Part shown: one piece after another, positions 32,041 through 42,550 of the stretch | Layout of the letters: each line of letters starts with the position of its first letter | Numbering within the stretch: position 1 is the stretch's first letter | From: Shinisaurus crocodilurus | Lineage: Eukaryota; Chordata; Lepidosauria; Squamata; Shinisauridae | DNA: 64,000 nucleotides | NCBI GenBank assembly: GCA_021292165.1 | Contig: CM037883.1 | Span: forward strand, 6,922,934 to 6,986,933 | Reading direction: 5' to 3' | The notes under the pieces: model-generated | The model's input: the letters and a program-made list of their open reading frames with translations, nothing else | The model's database searches: none | Told to the model about the DNA's origin: nothing | Made by a program: the position numbers and the translations under genes

Positions 32041-32610
32041 CCATATCCCCACTGACCCCATGCCAAAGTTTTGTGCTAGTTCTGTCCTCTTTTGTGCCAC
32101 AATCCCGAGTTTCGTGCTGCCATCAAAAGTGTGAAAATGACATACCATTGGTTCAGAGGAGATAAGAGAATGTGGATTTTTTTTTACTTTACCAGACCAC
32201 ACCTAAGAGTATATTATTTTCACACTTTTGATGGCAGCACAAAATGTGGGATTTGTGGCACAAAAGAGCATAAAACTAGCACAAAGCATTGGTGTAGGTT
32301 TGGAGGAGATGTGAGAATGTGGTTGTTTTTTTAGCATTCGCCATGCCACACCAAGGGTATGTCATTCTCCCACTTTCGGTGGTGGCACCAAACTCGGGAT
32401 TTGTGGCACAAAACAGCACAAAACTAGCAGACAACTTTGGTATAAGTTCAGAGGAGATATGAGAATGCAGATTTTTCAGCATTTGTCAAACTCCACCAAA
32501 GGGTATGTCATTTTGGTGGTGGCACAAAACTCGGGTTTTGTGGCACAAAAAAGCACAAAACTAGCAGAAAACTTTGGCACAGGTTTGGAGGTGATACTAG
32601 TTTGGGGGTG
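32041..32610. repeat. Degenerate tandem array, unit about 145 bp, first unit inverted
   Basis: Direct units start near 32222, 32371 and 32514 and share GGGATTTGTGGCACAAAA, GCACAAAACTAGCA, the GAGGAGATRTGAGAATG region and AAGGGTATGTCATT. The segment 32041-32135 carries the same blocks in complement (TTTTGTGCTAGTTCTG, TTTTGTGCCACAATCCCGAG), and a partial direct unit (TTCAGAGGAGATAAGAGAAT) follows. The open frames here are frames across the repeat. Confidence 0.85.
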
Positions 32611-32611
32611 G

Positions 32612-32846
32612 TGGTTCATAGTTAACAGAGCTGAAGTAATGCACGTTACCATTGAAAGGAGGGTGGACTGTAAGCCACTAGGTCCAGAGTCTAAAATTAT
32701 TTAACTCTACTACAGAGGCCCAGTAATGTAACGAGGGTGCAGCTGTTATGGCTTGAGTTATGGAAAGTTTTAGAGGCTAGTACAGGAATGAGGATGACCA
32801 CTCCTAGACAGTTACACACCACAGAGCACGTGTGCATCAACTGGAG

Positions 32847-32879
<33 letters not shown>

Positions 32880-34350
32880 ATCCTGTCCGCAGCGTACAAA
32901 TGTAATATCCCTGCTAATTGTCATTAGTTAATTAAACCAGCTAAAGTGATTTGGGAGAGGCATTTTCTGGTTAAAACGACAAGGCACAGTATTGGTAATT
33001 CACCAGTAATTGGCACATAGTGTCAAAAGCAGACAGACAGTACTACCACTATATTTAGAAAGAGTGGTGCTTTTCTTTCTTAAGGCTAGATATAAACTTT
33101 GATTACATAGCATTTCTTTAATTTGCTGCTATTCAAGAAAGCCCTTCGAGCACCAAGGCAAGCGGTTTTGCGTTGCTTTTATATTTGCATTTTTAAAATT
33201 TGCATTTTTTAATTTCCCAGACTACAGCTCCACACCTACGCAGGCATCCCCTGTGGGAGGGGAAAGAATATTTTTCAGTATGAACGATACTGTTTCTTTT
33301 CTGAAAGAGAGCTGTAGTTATTAATTCTGGTGCTGTAAGAAAAATCACTTGCCACTTAAGCACTTATAAAAAATATATATATCCTACCCAGTACTAGGTA
33401 CTGATCTACTGTTCTTGCCTTAAACAAGGCAGAGAAGCAGAAAGTGCAAGCTGATCAGCTGAATTTCTCAGGCAGATGTCTGGACTGTTAGCAGCCGTGT
33501 TCCTGATATGTGCTGAAGGCCATCCTTCTCTCACTCTTTCTAGGCAGACTCAGACAAGGGCTTTCTAACTACAGCTTTATTATGTTAATGTCAGCCAGTC
33601 AGACCGACTTAGAAGTACAAATGAAGCATATCGCAGAACACAATAACAAAAGAAAACAGCATAGTTAGAATACTAGCCATTAAAGAACTATGACCTATTG
33701 GTAAGAAGTTGATTCAAACTGAATTCCACACTCCTCTCTTCCAACTCAAATTACCCACATTCCACCTTTAAGGCGAATCCTCTTGCCTTCAGGGCCAATC
33801 GCTTGGAGCATCTGACAGTTCTCAGCTGGTCTGCCCTCTTTAGCTGATGCCGGGACCCTGGGATTAGTGATGCCTGATCCACCCTCCTTTGCATTAGCAT
33901 GCTCACTTTGCTTTCCCATGGTGTCTGGAGTGGATTCACTCCCCAACTACGGCCTGGCTTATCTCCGCATTGGCATCTCAGCTGTGGAGTCCAACCCCTC
34001 CTCCTCCTCCATCACCATCTCAGAATCAGTCCCCAGATCCCCTGAAGGCACTTTTGCAGGAGCAATGAGCCCAATCCTTACAACATGCTCCCAAATGCAC
34101 TTCAGTGGGTGACTGAGCCCAACTGGGCAAACTGGACCTTTGGGTTTTCACTACAACTATTGCTGTTGTTTTCAAAATGATCCTGATTATGATGGATGGT
34201 GTGTGTGGATACATTGCAAGGATCTTTAGGGAGGTACAGTTGGTCTTTTGAACCCCCTGAAAGCACCATCAGAGGGGGTTGGGTGCCAGCTAAAGTCAGG
34301 GGGGAAGGGCGGCTTTTGCCCTCACAACAAAAGGGCCCAGTGAGTGGTCT
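32612..34350. other. No gene recognised; (AT)n at 32847-32870
   Basis: A (TA)n microsatellite with TATG edges lies at 32847-32878. An AT-rich stretch is near 33360-33385. No other repeat or gene recognised. Confidence 0.4.
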
Positions 34351-34354
34351 TGGA

Positions 34355-34425
34355 ACTACTGGTGCTGTAGCACTGTTGAAGCTAAGCAGGTGTGTAGGAA
34401 ATGTGCACTGGATGGGAGACTACTG
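34355..34425 (+). repeat. Weak 5S-like fragment
   Basis: GTTGAAGCTAAGCAGG and CACTGGATGGGAGAC fall in the order of 5S boxes A and C, with much divergence between them. Confidence 0.35.
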
Positions 34426-34566
34426 AGAACCTTATGGAAGCCACTGAGGACTTCCCAAGGAAGAATGGGATTTATTTTATGTATTTATAATAACATTTTT
34501 AACCCACATGTTATTCTCTAAAACATTCAAGCAAATGGAGATGTATAAGTAAAACCATTCAACAAA

Positions 34567-34934
34567 GGGCTTTTCTACATGAGGCATTAATCACGTGCTT
34601 GTCATTCCCTATTCACAGTTGTTTACAAGTTCTTTAGACAAGATCGTGACCCTCCGGTTTAACTTCTGTATCTAAACAGCACTTTTTGGTGAGGTTTTTT
34701 TTTTTTTTTAAAGCCGGGAAAATGCAGCATTTAATTGTGAAAGTGAAAGAAAGCATGATTTCCTCTTGTGTATTTGTGCTATTCCGCTATACCACAGTGC
34801 CAGCTAGAGGTTATGTAGCGGAAAAGCAAGAAAGGAAGTGCTCTTTGTGTAGTGCTCAGATCTCAATTCTGCGACGAAACCGAAAATACTCACAGCGGAT
34901 TAACAGCCGATGAATAGCCTTGTGTAGAAAAGCT
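34567..34934 (+). mobile_element. DNA element with GCTTTTCTA ends, copy 1
   Basis: The ends GGGCTTTTCTACATGAGGC and GCCTTGTGTAGAAAAGCTCC are inverted. Internal blocks GGTTATGTAGCGGAAAAGCA, CTCAATTCTGCGACGAAACC and CAGCACTTTTTGGTGAGG are shared with 35889-36233. Confidence 0.75.
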
Positions 34935-35396
34935 CCACACGTCACCATCACAGAGAGGTGCAAACTGCAGACTCGTTTATATAGAGAAAGTGAAAAAGTG
35001 CACTTGAGGACCCCAGGCACTGAGGATTCAGACTGCTCTTATATGCTTATCTCCATCCTAGCTTTGGGTTCTTGGTCATGCTAAAGCATGAGAGAAACTT
35101 GGAAACTGAGAGGAAGACAAAGAGGAGGTCTTCCCTTGCAAAAAGTGTGTTTTTTATTGATTGATTTTATTTCTTATATATTTCTTATATCTATTAATCG
35201 CCCATCTGGCTGGTCACCCAGCCAGATTTTAATAAATCTGTAACATTTAGAACAGTGAAATTCCTTGTGTTAGGCCTCCAGTTGCGTGCAAGGGCTAAAG
35301 AGATAATTGTGAAGCATTAGGATATTTTTCTCCTGAAGCACTACTGTATTCTTTTTTGTTAATGTCAATGTTTGGTGTATATGGCGAATTGCTATA
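34935..35396. other. Mostly unassigned; LINE-tail-like stretch at 35155-35235
   Basis: TTAATCGCCCATCTGGCTGG and CACCCAGCCAGATTTTAATA look like a LINE tail in complement with a small dyad. Confidence 0.4.
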
Positions 35397-35645
35397 CAGT
35401 AATACCTTGGATTGCAAGTAACTTGGTTTGAGAGCGTTTGCAAGACAAGCAAATTTTTAAATATTTATTTAATTTTTTTTTACTTGATATACAAGCGACG
35501 TCTTGCAATACAAGTACTGTAGTACGGCTTAAATGAAAAATCTCTGTACAATTTTTTTTGGGGGAATTTCGTTTTGATATAAGAGTGCTTTGGATTACAA
35601 GCACGTTTCCGGAACGAATTATGCTCTCAATCCAAGGCATGACTG
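35397..35645. mobile_element. Mariner-like MITE with TA target site, copy 1
   Basis: The ends CAGTAATACCTTGGATTGCA and CAATCCAAGGCATGACTG are inverted and flanked by TA (35395-35396, 35646-35647). The interior repeats the TTGCAAGACAAGC / CTTGCAATACAAG motifs. Confidence 0.83.
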
Positions 35646-35888
35646 TATTATAATAAAATCAACTTGACGTGACTTATATTTGTGATATCTGTACATATGA
35701 GGAAGAACATGCAATTGAAAAAGCGGCTCAACAGCAAAACATTTGGTGGAGCCAAGATCTCCAAAAAGGTGACTCTCTCTCCCCACCTGCCCCCCACAAT
35801 AGTTCATCACCAAAAATGGAAGATTTTAGAGAAAGCCTATACTGGATCAAGCTAATATTTCATTATGTCTGAGGACTTTCATATTTCC

Positions 35889-36233
35889 TTGAGCTTTTCT
35901 GTGTGAGGCATTTATTGTGTTCTTGTGATTCCTTACTCTTGGTTGGTTATGGGTTCTTTAGACGACAATGTGATTCTCCAGTTTTGCTTCTATTTTTAAA
36001 GAGCATTTTCCTGGGGGTGCGGTTTAGCGCAGGGAAAATGGGGTATTATTTCTGAAAGCAAAAGAAAAGGTATTTTCCTACTTGTGTAATTGTGATATTC
36101 AGCTATAGCATAGTGCCACCTACAGGTTATGTAGCAGAAAAGCAAGAAAGGGAAAGTTCTTTATGTAGAGCTCGGCTCTCAATTCTGCAATGAAACCAAA
36201 AGTAGATACAGCAATTAACAGCCTTTTGTAGAA
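35889..36233 (+). mobile_element. DNA element with GCTTTTCTA ends, copy 2
   Basis: The ends GAGCTTTTCTGTGTGAGGC and CCTTTTGTAGAAAAGCTC are inverted. Aligns along its length with 34567-34934 (for example GGTTATGTAGCAGAAAAGCA, CTCAATTCTGCAATGAAACC) in the same orientation. Confidence 0.77.
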
Positions 36234-36677
36234 AAGCTCTTTGTCATAACGAATTCCACAAAGGCAAAGAAAACATCTTCCCAAGCCCCAGCATGTATAA
36301 GTAAGGATTCAAGTACACATTTCAACAGAATTACATACCAGAGTTCTTTTTAATCTAGACTGTATCACTAGAAACCACAGTGGCTGAATCATATTTTTGA
36401 ACACTGGAACAACTTCCTGCATACAGAAAACTAGCAAATCAGGGCAAAAATTCTAGCTTAGCATAGCCCACCATGGGAAGAATGATCTTCGGGAACATTG
36501 GCTGCTAGATCTTTAGTCTCATTCCAGATCGTAGCCAGTAAGTTAGGACTCAGAACAAAATTAACTGCAGCAGTGATGAGAGTGCTCAGTTCCCAGCTAA
36601 GTATCTCTGGGCACCTGGTGGTCAGCCAAAGGCATGCTTCAGGGTGTAATCCACCCTCTTCTCGACTCTGAGCGCAC
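36234..36677. other. No gene or repeat recognised
   Basis: Unassigned. Confidence 0.4.
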
Positions 36678-36702
36678 TTAATTAATTAATTAATTAATTA
36701 AT
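36678..36702. repeat. (TTAA)n simple repeat
   Basis: TTAA tetramers forming the end of the LINE-like remnant that follows. Confidence 0.9.
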
Positions 36703-37200
36703 GTACTTATATTATAGGCTGCCTTTCGTCCACAAGACCCCACAGGTACAAAATAAAAATGGAGCAACAAAACCTCCCAAAGAGTAAAACCAGCTTCAGC
36801 CCCTCAAACGCTAAATGGAACGGGAATGTCTTTACTGCCCACTGGACACTGAGCAATGTAGGGTAATCTAACTTCCCGAAGTTCCATAATTGGGCTACTG
36901 CCACAGAAAATACCACATTCCTGCCAGCCTAGCCTCTTTTGGTGGTGGGATATATTACAGGTCCTCAGACGAAGATCTAAACTACGGGCAAGTTCACATT
37001 GGAGGAGGTGGTCTTTCAGATAGCCTGGCCCCAAGCCAGTTTAGGGGTTTATTCAAGGCAGGAATCAGCAGTTGGGCCTGGAAACAAATAGGAAATCAGT
37101 GCAACTTCACAGTGTTGGGTAGGGAATTTTGATGAAGGAGTCTCAAGACAGCATTCAGGTTCCTTCTGTGCCTACAAGTCTTACAGCTCTATTTTAGACA
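36703..37200 (-). mobile_element. Probable LINE remnant, class and strand uncertain
   Basis: TATTATAGGCTGCCTTTCG at the start looks like a LINE tail in complement. TGGGCTACTGCCACAGAAAA, GATAGCCTGGCCCCAAGCC and AATCAGTGCAACTTCACAG resemble the remnant at 25940. No readable protein. Confidence 0.4.
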
Positions 37201-37204
37201 GCCA

Positions 37205-37757
37205 AATTGTGCTATCTCACTGAGGCAAACGAATGCGCAATAATAATCAATAGAACTCATAATAACAATAATGCATCTAATAAGGGTTTAATCCTACAGA
37301 TAATTTCCACCCCCACCCCACCCCCCGTGAAAGAGCTTTGATAATAGCGATTGTTTATTCTTGTAGTGGATTTTTCATACAAGCTGCTTCAAGGACCATG
37401 TTGATTAATAAAGCTTCGGAAATTGAAAGACAGAGAAACTAGCAGGCTTATACGATTGCCAGTGGGCTGATCTTATTAAAGAAACATTAACAAAAAGAGA
37501 TTGAGCTTTTAAGAAGAGATTTTCCTGATAGAAGGTTGAAGCTGCAAAAGGGGAGAAGTATGGGCGCTGGGGGATTGGCGCTGCATATGAAATTGGTTTA
37601 GTAAAGAAAAATATAACTAAGAAATGAAGCAGATGTTTAGCGCATTCTTATTCTTACACTAGCAATGCACGTGCATATGTAGAAAGTCCTTACTCATGGA
37701 GTAAGATACAAAACGATGAGCAGAAGGGGCAACCTTACTAATTTTGGCCCCTGAGGT

Positions 37758-37760
<3 letters not shown>
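37205..37760. other. No gene or repeat recognised
   Basis: Unassigned; C-rich at about 37310-37326. Confidence 0.4.

Positions 37761-37808
<48 letters not shown>
37761..37808. repeat. (ATC)n microsatellite
   Basis: Sixteen ATC triplets. The minus-strand Asp run in the overlapping frame is an artefact. Confidence 0.95.
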
Positions 37809-37810
<2 letters not shown>

Positions 37811-38574
37811 AATATTGCCCTCGCAACAACACACACAAAATATTTTCCTCCTTCAGAACCACTTTTTAAAAATTATTACTTAAATTGAAGGCATTCATAT
37901 ACGTACTACCCTTCATATCCCTGGGGAGTTTACAATGCAATTGAAACAATAAGATAGAAAATAAAGCCGTTAAAATAAATAAACAAATAACACAATTAAA
38001 TTAAAACAGAAGAGTGAAAACTTCATTTCCAGTGTTTAAAACTCAGCATCCTTCCAATACTTAAAATACAAACTATTAAAATGCTTAAGGGCGCAATTCT
38101 ATGTCCCTCCGACCTTGTCGGGGGGGGGGGGCATAGGATTAGGCATAGAAGGTGTTGCGACCTCGGAAATCTCTTTTGAGGTTGCAACACTGTGGAGCGC
38201 CTGTCCCCCCCACCTTGTAGCCGGTACGGTTCTTTCCACGCTGGCAGGGAACCAAAGGCAGAAGGCCGTCTTTGGTTCCCCCATGGGGAGGGCACGTTCC
38301 TGGGGGCAGGGCGGGGAGGAGCGAGGCACCGCTGGATTCCAAGGAATCCAGGTGGCACCTCAGCCTCTCCTTCTCATGAAGAGAGGTAAACCATCTAGAT
38401 GGCTGAAATTGACCATCTAAGATGTTTTTGAAGGCGAGGGGAGCACAGAAGATATCCTATCCACTGCACTTCTCCTTCCTCAACTGGTTGGCCGTACCTC
38501 TGGGTTCAGAGGGTTACGGGCAGCCTCATATAATCACTCTGCGAGTGAATGAAAATTTCTTAAGATCATAAAAA
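37809..38574. other. No gene recognised; tail-like and G-rich patches
   Basis: An A-rich LINE-tail-like stretch is at 37870-38040. GCGCAATTCTATGTCCCTCC and a G tract with GGCATAGGATTAG (38092-38142) look like a MITE end pair. Long frames at 38023-38420 are composition-driven. Confidence 0.4.
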
Positions 38575-38690
38575 GGGACCTGCTGCAGCAGACGAAAGGC
38601 CTATCTAATCCAGCATCCCGTTCCCACAGTAGCCAACCAGATGTTTATGAGAAGCCCACAAGCGGGAGATAAGTTCAGCTGCTATCCTGA
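38575..38690 (-). mobile_element. CR1/L3-like LINE 3' end, antisense, short
   Basis: GACCTGCTGCAGCAGACGAA, CTATCTAATCCAGCATCC and CAGTAGCCAACCAGATG mark the family tail. Confidence 0.65.
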
Positions 38691-38704
38691 AGATGGCTGG
38701 CCCA

Positions 38705-38815
38705 TGGCCTGTTGTTGGGTTATGAGAGGGTTGTTTAACCCTAGCACAACCCCCGGCACCCGGGTTTGCATGACACGACAAGCCGCAGCCGGGCGCTGAA
38801 TATTCAAAACCTAGC
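38705..38815. mobile_element. Fragment of the long-inverted-repeat family
   Basis: GGGTTATGAGAGGGTTGTTT, ACCCGGGTTTGCATGACACG and GCCGGGCGCTGAATATTCAA match the central part of 22353-22782 in complement or direct form. Confidence 0.6.
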
Positions 38816-39107
38816 ATTTGAGAGCCCTGTTTCCCTTCAGCTGGGATGATCCCAGGGGAGACCCTAGGAATGGTTAATAAGGAAAAGCTCTCTCAGTGCA
38901 GAGTTAGGGTCGTTGCACACCAGCAGCGCATCCTCTCCTTAGAACCTGTTCCCACATTTGCCATTGGCTGTAAATGGCAAGTTAGCCGTGCCATGCTGCA
39001 GATTTCAAACATTCTCACTTTTTGTGGGGCATCCTACTGGTATATTAATAGCGGACAATTGCTGACCTTTAATGGCAGTGCCGTGGGATATGGGATAAAG
39101 TAAGAAG

Positions 39108-39316
39108 CAGGGGAGGCTGCTGACTGACGCCTGTGTCCGTGGGGCACCTTTTCCATCGCAGCTTTCATTCTGAGCTTTATGGGAGCCATCCATACTAGTG
39201 CTGAACACCACCCCCAAAATAGATTCTGCACTATGGAGCACCAGGGAAGGCTCCTATAAAGCTCAGAATAAAAGCTGCAATGGATAAGGAGCCCCACTGG
39301 CATAGGCCACTCTGGA
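39108..39316. mobile_element. Long-hairpin MITE (GGAGGCTGG family), copy 2
   Basis: CAGGGGAGGCTGCTGACTGA, AGCTTTCATTCTGAGCTTTA and TGGGAGCCATCCATACTAG pair with the right-hand AGCTCAGAATAAAAGCTGC and GGAGCCCCACTGGCATAGG. The right end is eroded and the flanks do not match. Confidence 0.65.
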
Positions 39317-39360
39317 TTTTCCATCTGCTCCTCCTCACCTGCATTTCTCTGTACAGTGCC

Positions 39361-39363
<3 letters not shown>

Positions 39364-39396
<33 letters not shown>
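39364..39396. repeat. (GT)n microsatellite
   Basis: About 33 bases of GT repeats. Confidence 0.95.
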
Positions 39397-39397
<1 letters not shown>

Positions 39398-39536
39398 CTT
39401 AATATTGGCTGCAATCAGACAGCAGGGATTCCTTCTTCCAACAAAAAGAGAGGCCCACACATAAAGGTGCTCCAAGTCAGGCACTTGCCTATCTCCACAA
39501 AGAAGAAGGAATTACCCGAGGAAGCAGTGAGAGGTG

Positions 39537-39995
39537 GGGGAAAGAACAGAACTAGGAAAGGTTGATCAAGAGATCTGTAAATACAATATGCCAGGATTCT
39601 CTGGCTGCCTGTCCCGAGTGCAGTTGAACCAGATTGCCCCACTCAAGGCAGCCTTGAGACCGACCAACATCTCCTCTCACATCCACACGGAAGGAGAGCT
39701 TGTGGAATCCAACTGCGGAGCAAATCCACAAACTATTCAACCAATGTCTTCTGCAACAGACCCCTTGGCATTCAGATTCAGGTGCTGATCTCCCTTACAA
39801 TGGTCAAGCGATAGGAGGTGGTGTTATTAGGAATTCAGCAATTATTGGAGGTGTCATTGCCATTGTGATCTTCACCATCCTCTGCGCCCTGGCGTTCCTC
39901 ATTCGCTACATGTTCCGCCACAAGGGAACCTACCACACCAATGAAACCAAGGGGACAGAATCTGCAGAGTGCTGATGTGGCCAGCACTGACATAG
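39537..39995 (+). pseudogene. CNTNAP2: CNTNAP2 (Caspr2) 3'-end pseudogene, probably a retrocopy
   Basis: The first frame reads [44 protein letters not shown] and PMSSATDP, the end of the last laminin-G-like domain and the stalk of Caspr2. One extra T near 39765 shifts the frame. The +1 frame continues [16 protein letters not shown] and NRNS-like RNSAIIGG, then the membrane span [20 protein letters not shown] and the juxtamembrane tail [16 protein letters not shown], the protein 4.1-binding region of the family. A stop follows at 39973-39975. A further shift would restore an SADVA-like reading, but the conserved PDZ-binding C-terminus is absent. No intron interrupts the homology. Caspr2 is a neurexin-family axonal membrane protein that clusters Kv1 channels at juxtaparanodes. 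A CR1 fragment follows at 40036, so any poly(A) tail is lost or unseen. The family match is confident; processed origin is an inference from the missing introns. Confidence 0.85.
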
Positions 39996-40035
39996 GAACC
40001 ACCAGTCTTCCCTGGTAAGAAGGGTTCACTGAATG

Positions 40036-40376
40036 AATCATAGAATCATAGAAAAGTAGAGTTGGAAGGGGCCTACAAGGCCATCGACTCCAACCCCCTG
40101 CTTAATGCAGGAATCCAGGTCAAAGCATCCCTGACAGATGGCTGTCCAGCCGCGCCTTGAATGCCTCCAGAGTGGGAGAGTCCACCACCTCCCTAGGTAG
40201 TTGGTTCCATTGTCTTATTGCTCTGACAATCAGGAAATTTTTCCTGATGTTTAGGTGGAATCTGGGTTCCTGTAACTTGAGCCCATGATTCCGTGTCCTG
40301 CAAACTGGGATGATCGAGAAGAGATCCTGGCCCTCCTCTGTGTGACAAGGCAACCCTTTAAGTACTGGAAGAGTGC
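40036..40376 (-). mobile_element. CR1 LINE 3' end, antisense
   Basis: AATCATAGAATCATAG tail repeats, then the conserved 3' end and, on the minus strand, an unbroken C-terminal ORF2 segment ([46 protein letters not shown]). 5'-truncated just upstream of that segment. Confidence 0.92.
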
Positions 40377-40518
40377 CAATGAGATTTAGACCAGGGCACT
40401 ATGTTATGTTGTATCCACAAGCCAAAAGAATCCCTCTTCTGGCAGTACTCATAACCTGTTTGCACGATCACCTCGGTGGACGGTGGCCATGAGAAAGAGC
40501 TCAACCTGTGCCAAATTC

Positions 40519-40731
40519 AGGGGAGGCCGGCGACTCCTGTGTCAGTGGGGCTCCTTATCCATGGCAGCTGCTTGCTTGAGCTTCATAGGAGCTATCCATG
40601 GTGCTGAGCTCCATCCCCGAAATAGGTTCCACCACCATGGAGCACCTTGGATAGCTCCCTAGAAAGCTCAGGATAAAAGCTGCAGTGGATAAGAAGCCCC
40701 ACTGACATAGGGAGTCAGCAGCCTCCGGGGG
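40519..40731. mobile_element. Long-hairpin MITE (GGAGGCTGG family), copy 3, perfect 8-bp duplication
   Basis: CCAAATTC at 40511-40518 and 40732-40739 flanks the element exactly. The arms AGGGGAGGCCGGCGACTCCT, GTCAGTGGGGCTCCTTATCC and GCTTCATAGGAGCTATCC pair with GGATAGCTCCCTAGAAAGC, GGATAAGAAGCCCCACTGAC and GGAGTCAGCAGCCTCCGG. Confidence 0.88.
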
Positions 40732-40992
40732 CCAAATTCCAGCCATGGCGGCTGTGTGTGTCTTCCCCTCCCACTGCCGTGCTCTGAACTTAATCTGGAT
40801 CGGCTTTCAGAATGCCGAATGCAAATGTATTCCAAAGGCTGATCTGGTCCAGATCCTGTGCGTGGTGTTAATTTTAAAAAGTGAGGGCTTGGGTAAGAAT
40901 TCTTTTAAAGAAGGCTCCACATAGAAACAAAGCTGATCAGATGACAGCTAATGATCAAGCATAAACCTACCCTGCGGATCATGTAGGTGGTT

Positions 40993-40994
<2 letters not shown>

Positions 40995-41028
<34 letters not shown>
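40995..41028. repeat. (TA)n microsatellite
   Basis: About 34 bases of TA repeats. Confidence 0.95.
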
Positions 41029-41029
<1 letters not shown>

Positions 41030-41033
<4 letters not shown>

Positions 41034-41937
41034 GTGGCATGTTTTGAATCGATGCTGTGTAAACAATGTCTGAGGATTGTAAAAGGAAAGAATGGAGCCT
41101 GACATCTCTTTGTGAGGGGGAAGAGTTATATATCACCTTAAATAACTGTTAGGAGGAGTTCCCTCCAGCAGCAGAAGCAGCCCGGATCTGACTAGCAAAG
41201 GGATCTTAACAGATCTCACGGAAGCCTGCAATTTTTCTCTCTAATCTACGTAATCAGGGAGGACAAAAGGCCAACTATTTCTCCTGAGACTGTATGTACT
41301 TCCTAATTCAAGAGTAAATCATGCTGAATAAGAATGCAAAGTCATAAACTGTAATCAGATAGGCAGCTAAGCAGAGGTCCAAGAGAGGATATGCTACTCT
41401 ACAGTGAAGTGTTAATCCTATACAAGATGAACAAAGATAACAGAAATTCATGGGAAATTTGGGGGATGACGAGTCCCCTCCCCCCAAACCTGCTGCGGTA
41501 CGGTAATTCAGAATTCTTGGCAACTGCCTGCAGGGAGGTATGGCCTGTTTCTAATTTGCTTGGCTGCACTGAGATGTCAAAGACATACAGTAATTGCCAT
41601 GAAAGTGGGAGGGATCTTTACTTAAAATTATACGCATATGGCTAAGTCCAAGTTTCCACAAGTCGCCAACCGTGTCGAGGGACTCAATTTTAAGCTGTGA
41701 TCCCACACAAAGTGCTTGCAAATAATCTCTGTTGAATTCAACAGGGTCTCCTTCCAAATATAGTATGTGTTTAGGACCAGGGTGCAAGAGAATGTCTTAA
41801 TTTCATTGGAATGGGGTTTCTCAGTGGGTATCTTACGGGACCATTGAGGCTTGGTCTTTCCCGCTCCTTACCAATTTCACTTTCGTTCCCACCAGGGTCC
41901 CACTCTTGGGTATAGTATGTACTAGGGCAGTGTTCTC
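41030..41937. other. No gene or repeat recognised
   Basis: Unassigned; short open frames only. Confidence 0.4.
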
Positions 41938-42000
41938 CAACCTTGGGTCCCCAGATGTTTTTGGCCTACAACTCCCAGCATGCCCCAGCCAGCTATGCTA
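41938..42000. mobile_element. Left half of the CAGTGTTCTCC palindromic MITE
   Basis: CAGTGTTCTCCAACCTTGGG, TCCCCAGATGTTTTTGGCC and CTCCCAGCATGCCCCAGCC match the left arm of 46579-46736; the right arm is absent. Confidence 0.8.
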
Positions 42001-42062
42001 GGGGTACCTGCAGCTTGCGAGGGAGCAGTAGATGTGTGGGAGAGGTGGCTAATTAGGGGGTA

Positions 42063-42203
42063 GGGTGACCATGTGTCCTACTTTACGGAAGATAGTCCTC
42101 TGTTTGAAGGGCCGTCTAGTCCAAGTCTGGTTTCAAAATAAAGAGTCTTACAAAGGGAGGAACTTGAAGTTGCCCATCAACAGTGAGACTGAGCAGGCAT
42201 GCA
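42063..42203 (+). mobile_element. DNA element with AGGGTGGCC-type ends, left part only
   Basis: AGGGTGACCATGTGTCCTAC, CCTCTGTTTGAAGGGCCGTC and GTTGCCCATCAACAGTGAG match 21262-21619. It is cut off where the LINE end at 42204 begins. Confidence 0.65.
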
Positions 42204-42525
42204 TAAGAACATAAGAACAGCCCTGCTGGATCAGGCCAAGGGTCCATCTAGTCGAGCATTCTGTTCACACAGTGGCCAACCAGCTGCACACTGGATCCCA
42301 CAAGCAGGACATGAGGGCAACAGCACACTCCTGCCTTTGTTCCCCAGCAACTGGAGTACACAGGCTTACTGCCTCTGATACTGGAGGAAGCACATAGCCA
42401 ATCAGGACTAGTAGCCACCAATGGCCTTCTCCTCCATGAATTTGTCCAATCCCCCTTTTAAAGCCATCCAAATGGGTGGCCATCACCACATCCTGTGAAA
42501 GTGAATTCCATAGTTTAACTATGTG
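42204..42525 (-). mobile_element. CR1/L3-like LINE 3' end, antisense, long copy
   Basis: TAAGAACATAAGAACAGCCC, CTGCTGGATCAGGCCAAGGG and CTCCATGAATTTGTCCAATC. The sense strand keeps the MATHLDGFKRGIG-like frame before stops. Confidence 0.83.
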
Positions 42526-42550
42526 CTGCAGTGGGTCTCCTAGTCAAAAT

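Noticed and set aside
32092..32334. Repeating Cys/Gly/Thr-Lys frame
   Set aside because: It is a read-through of the tandem array units.
32041..32610. CRISPR-like array
   Set aside because: Units of about 145 bp without short constant repeats and unique spacers, in a vertebrate context.
39537..39995. A working terminal exon of CNTNAP2
   Set aside because: Frameshift, early stop and missing conserved C-terminus.
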